Source of the DNA: JABDJL01 sp047614505 | GTDB taxonomy: Bacteria; Pseudomonadota; Gammaproteobacteria; Xanthomonadales; SZUA-36 | DNA length: 64,000 nt | Direction of reading: 5' to 3' | Assembly: GCA_047614505.1 (NCBI GenBank) | Contig: JBLHGQ010000002.1 | Span: 14,674 to 78,673 of the forward strand | Shown: positions 62,558-64,000 of the stretch, in pieces | Position numbering within the stretch: the first letter of the stretch is position 1 | Layout: each line of letters starts with the position of its first letter | Made by a program: the position numbers and the translations under genes | The notes under the pieces: model-generated | The model's input: the letters and a program-made list of their open reading frames with translations, nothing else | Database searches by the model: none | What the model was told of the DNA's origin: nothing

Positions 62558-64000
62558 TTGAGCCTTGCCAGGGTTCGCAGCCGTGCCTGCGTGGGAATAG
62601 AGGCTCCGCCAATCACCGTGGAAGTACATTTGTCCGGCGGGCTACCTGGGATTTCGATTGTCGGGCTACCGGAAACCGCCGTCCGAGAATCTCGCGATCG
62701 GGTACGCTCCGCTTTACTCAATAGCGGTTTTGATTTTCCAGCCAGTCGCATCACGATCTCACTGGCGCCTGCAGAACTTCCTAAAGTAGGTGGTGGACTG
62801 GATCTGCCCATCGCCCTTGGCATTTTGGCAGCATCAGGTCAAATTCCCGAAGCGCGCCTGGAAACCACAGAGTTTTTGGGTGAGCTATCACTGGGCGGAA
62901 AACTACGCCCGGTTCGTGGCGCCCTGCCTGCAGTAGTGCAATGCGCACAGCTTGGTCGCACATTGGTTCTTCCGCTTGGCAACCAGTCTGAAGCAATATT
63001 GGTCAAACAAGGGATCCAGCTTTGTGCTGACTCTTTGCTCGCCGTGGTCGCCTGGTTATTCGACCGGGCACAGCTACCGAAGCCGGAAGATAATCCAATT
63101 GAGGAAAACGATGTACTACCTGATATGGCCGATGTTGCCGGTCAGGCAGGTCCAAGAAGAGCCCTGGAAGTTGCCGCTGCCGGCTCTCACAACATCCTGC
63201 TTACCGGCCCACCTGGCACCGGCAAATCCATGCTGGCCAGCCGCCTGCCCGGCATTCTTCCGGACCTGGATGAGGCCGAAGCATTGCAGACTGCCATGGT
63301 CACATCGATCAGCCAGTCTGGGTTTAATGCCCGCAATTGGAAGAAGCGGCCCTTTCGTGCACCACACCACAGCTGCAGCGGCGTGGCCTTGGTAGGAGGA
63401 GGACCAGTCCCGCGTCCGGGAGAAATTTCCCTGGCTCACAATGGCGTATTGTTCCTGGACGAATTACCCGAATTTAACCGCCATGTACTCGAGGTACTAC
63501 GTGTGCCTATGGAATCCGGGAAGATTCTGATCTCCCGGGCTGCAAGACAGGCAGAATTTCCTGCAAGATTCCAATTGGTGGCCGCCATGAATCCCTGCCC
63601 TTGTGGTATGGCGGGTTCTGGGAGCGGGAATTGCAATTGCAGTGCGGAACAAATTCAACGTTATCGCCACCGGGTTTCCGGGCCGCTTTTGGACAGGATT
63701 GATATTCAGGTAGATGTTTTACGCCCACGTATGTCTGTGCTGGATTTCCAGAATCATGTGGGCGAGGCATCAGCGTTTATCCGCTCAAGGGTTATTCGGG
63801 CCCGCAACATTCAGGCCAAGCGCAATGGACACACTAATGCCTGTCTGGAGCCTGCAGGAATTCAAGAACACTGCGCATTGGGATCCTCGCAACGCCGCCT
63901 GCTGGACAATGCCAGTGAGCAATGGCAGTTTTCACCGCGCGCCTGTCACAGGATTCTCAAAGTTGCACGCACCATCGCTGACCTGGAAGGAACCCTGGAC
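62558..64000 (+). CDS. comM: YifB/ComM family Mg chelatase-like AAA ATPase, N-terminal part
   Basis: The frame runs from TTG 62558 (GGGAG 8 nt upstream) to the window end: 481 codons, only the last ~20-30 missing if the family length of about 505 holds. It starts MSLARVRSRACVGIEAPPIT, then GGLPGISIVGLPETAVRESR (N-terminal Lon-protease-like domain). Walker A is LTGPPGTGKSMLASRLPGI, and the cysteine cluster is AAMNPCPCGMAGSGSGNCNC. ComM is a hexameric helicase that promotes branch migration during natural transformation. Confidence 0.93.
   Translation, partial: MSLARVRSRACVGIEAPPITVEVHLSGGLPGISIVGLPETAVRESRDRVRSALLNSGFDFPASRITISLAPAELPKVGGGLDLPIALGILAASGQIPEARLETTEFLGELSLGGKLRPVRGALPAVVQCAQLGRTLVLPLGNQSEAILVKQGIQLCADSLLAVVAWLFDRAQLPKPEDNPIEENDVLPDMADVAGQAGPRRALEVAAAGSHNILLTGPPGTGKSMLASRLPGILPDLDEAEALQTAMVTSISQSGFNARNWKKRPFRAPHHSCSGVALVGGGPVPRPGEISLAHNGVLFLDELPEFNRHVLEVLRVPMESGKILISRAARQAEFPARFQLVAAMNPCPCGMAGSGSGNCNCSAEQIQRYRHRVSGPLLDRIDIQVDVLRPRMSVLDFQNHVGEASAFIRSRVIRARNIQAKRNGHTNACLEPAGIQEHCALGSSQRRLLDNASEQWQFSPRACHRILKVARTIADLEGTLD

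Noticed and set aside
1..64000. CRISPR arrays, tRNA/rRNA genes, intact insertion sequences
   Set aside because: No regularly spaced direct repeats, no cloverleaf or rRNA-like sequence and no transposase-like protein were seen on reading the window; a dedicated tRNA search could still find something missed.

Overview
The window is a chromosomal segment of a Gammaproteobacterium with roughly even base composition. This rests on gene orders typical of that class: mrcA divergent from pilMNOPQ; rph-rdgB-hemW divergent from yicC-gmk-rpoZ-spoT-recG; ubiK and comM near a P-II gene. It also rests on rppH, glnS, mnmG and hutF/hutG. A TonB-dependent receptor, flavin-dependent halogenase homologues, an FG-GAP/UnbV protein and large TolB-like/TPR membrane proteins suggest an aquatic heterotroph. 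I cannot name a genus. I saw no rRNA, tRNA, CRISPR array or intact insertion sequence.

Layout. 1-7.9 kb is an accessory nutrient-uptake/secondary-metabolism island: the end of a TonB-dependent receptor, a decayed sulfotransferase, a secreted seven-repeat FG-GAP/UnbV protein, two tandem tryptophan-halogenase-family genes (the 3.4-4.9 kb copy has lost the usual catalytic residues) and a secreted M28 peptidase. 8-18.5 kb holds rppH, a FecCD/BtuCD-type ABC importer without a binding protein, a nucleotide-transporter-like carrier, an RND efflux pair and a LemA/M48 pair. 18.6-30.3 kb holds glnS, mnmG, a possible small RNA between them, a large TPR protein, a tyrosine-rich/basic repetitive lipoprotein and pepN. 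30.3-35.7 kb holds a dehydratase-tag-sixA cluster facing a hutG-hutF-methyltransferase-methionine sulfoxide reductase operon. 35.8-54.6 kb is core: type IV pilus assembly genes, PBP1A, citrate synthase, L31, hemW, rdgB, rph, yicC, gmk, rpoZ, spoT, ridA and recG. 54.6-64 kb holds a second TolB-like/TPR protein, P-II, ubiK, an apparent insertion (YfiR-type hybrid histidine kinase, AT-rich spacer, outer-membrane barrel) and the start of comM.

Most notable: (i) a 163-bp near-palindromic dispersed repeat, present twice in opposite orientation at about 90% identity, supplies the stop codon of glnS, and a 32-bp end fragment of it sits inside a perfect 11-bp inverted repeat just before spoT; (ii) a possible ~110-nt terminator-ended RNA lies between mnmG and glnS; (iii) a pseudo-halogenase is paired with an apparently intact paralogue; (iv) a divergent YfiR-hybrid-kinase/outer-membrane-barrel unit is wedged between ubiK and comM, the best candidate here for a little-described sensory system.
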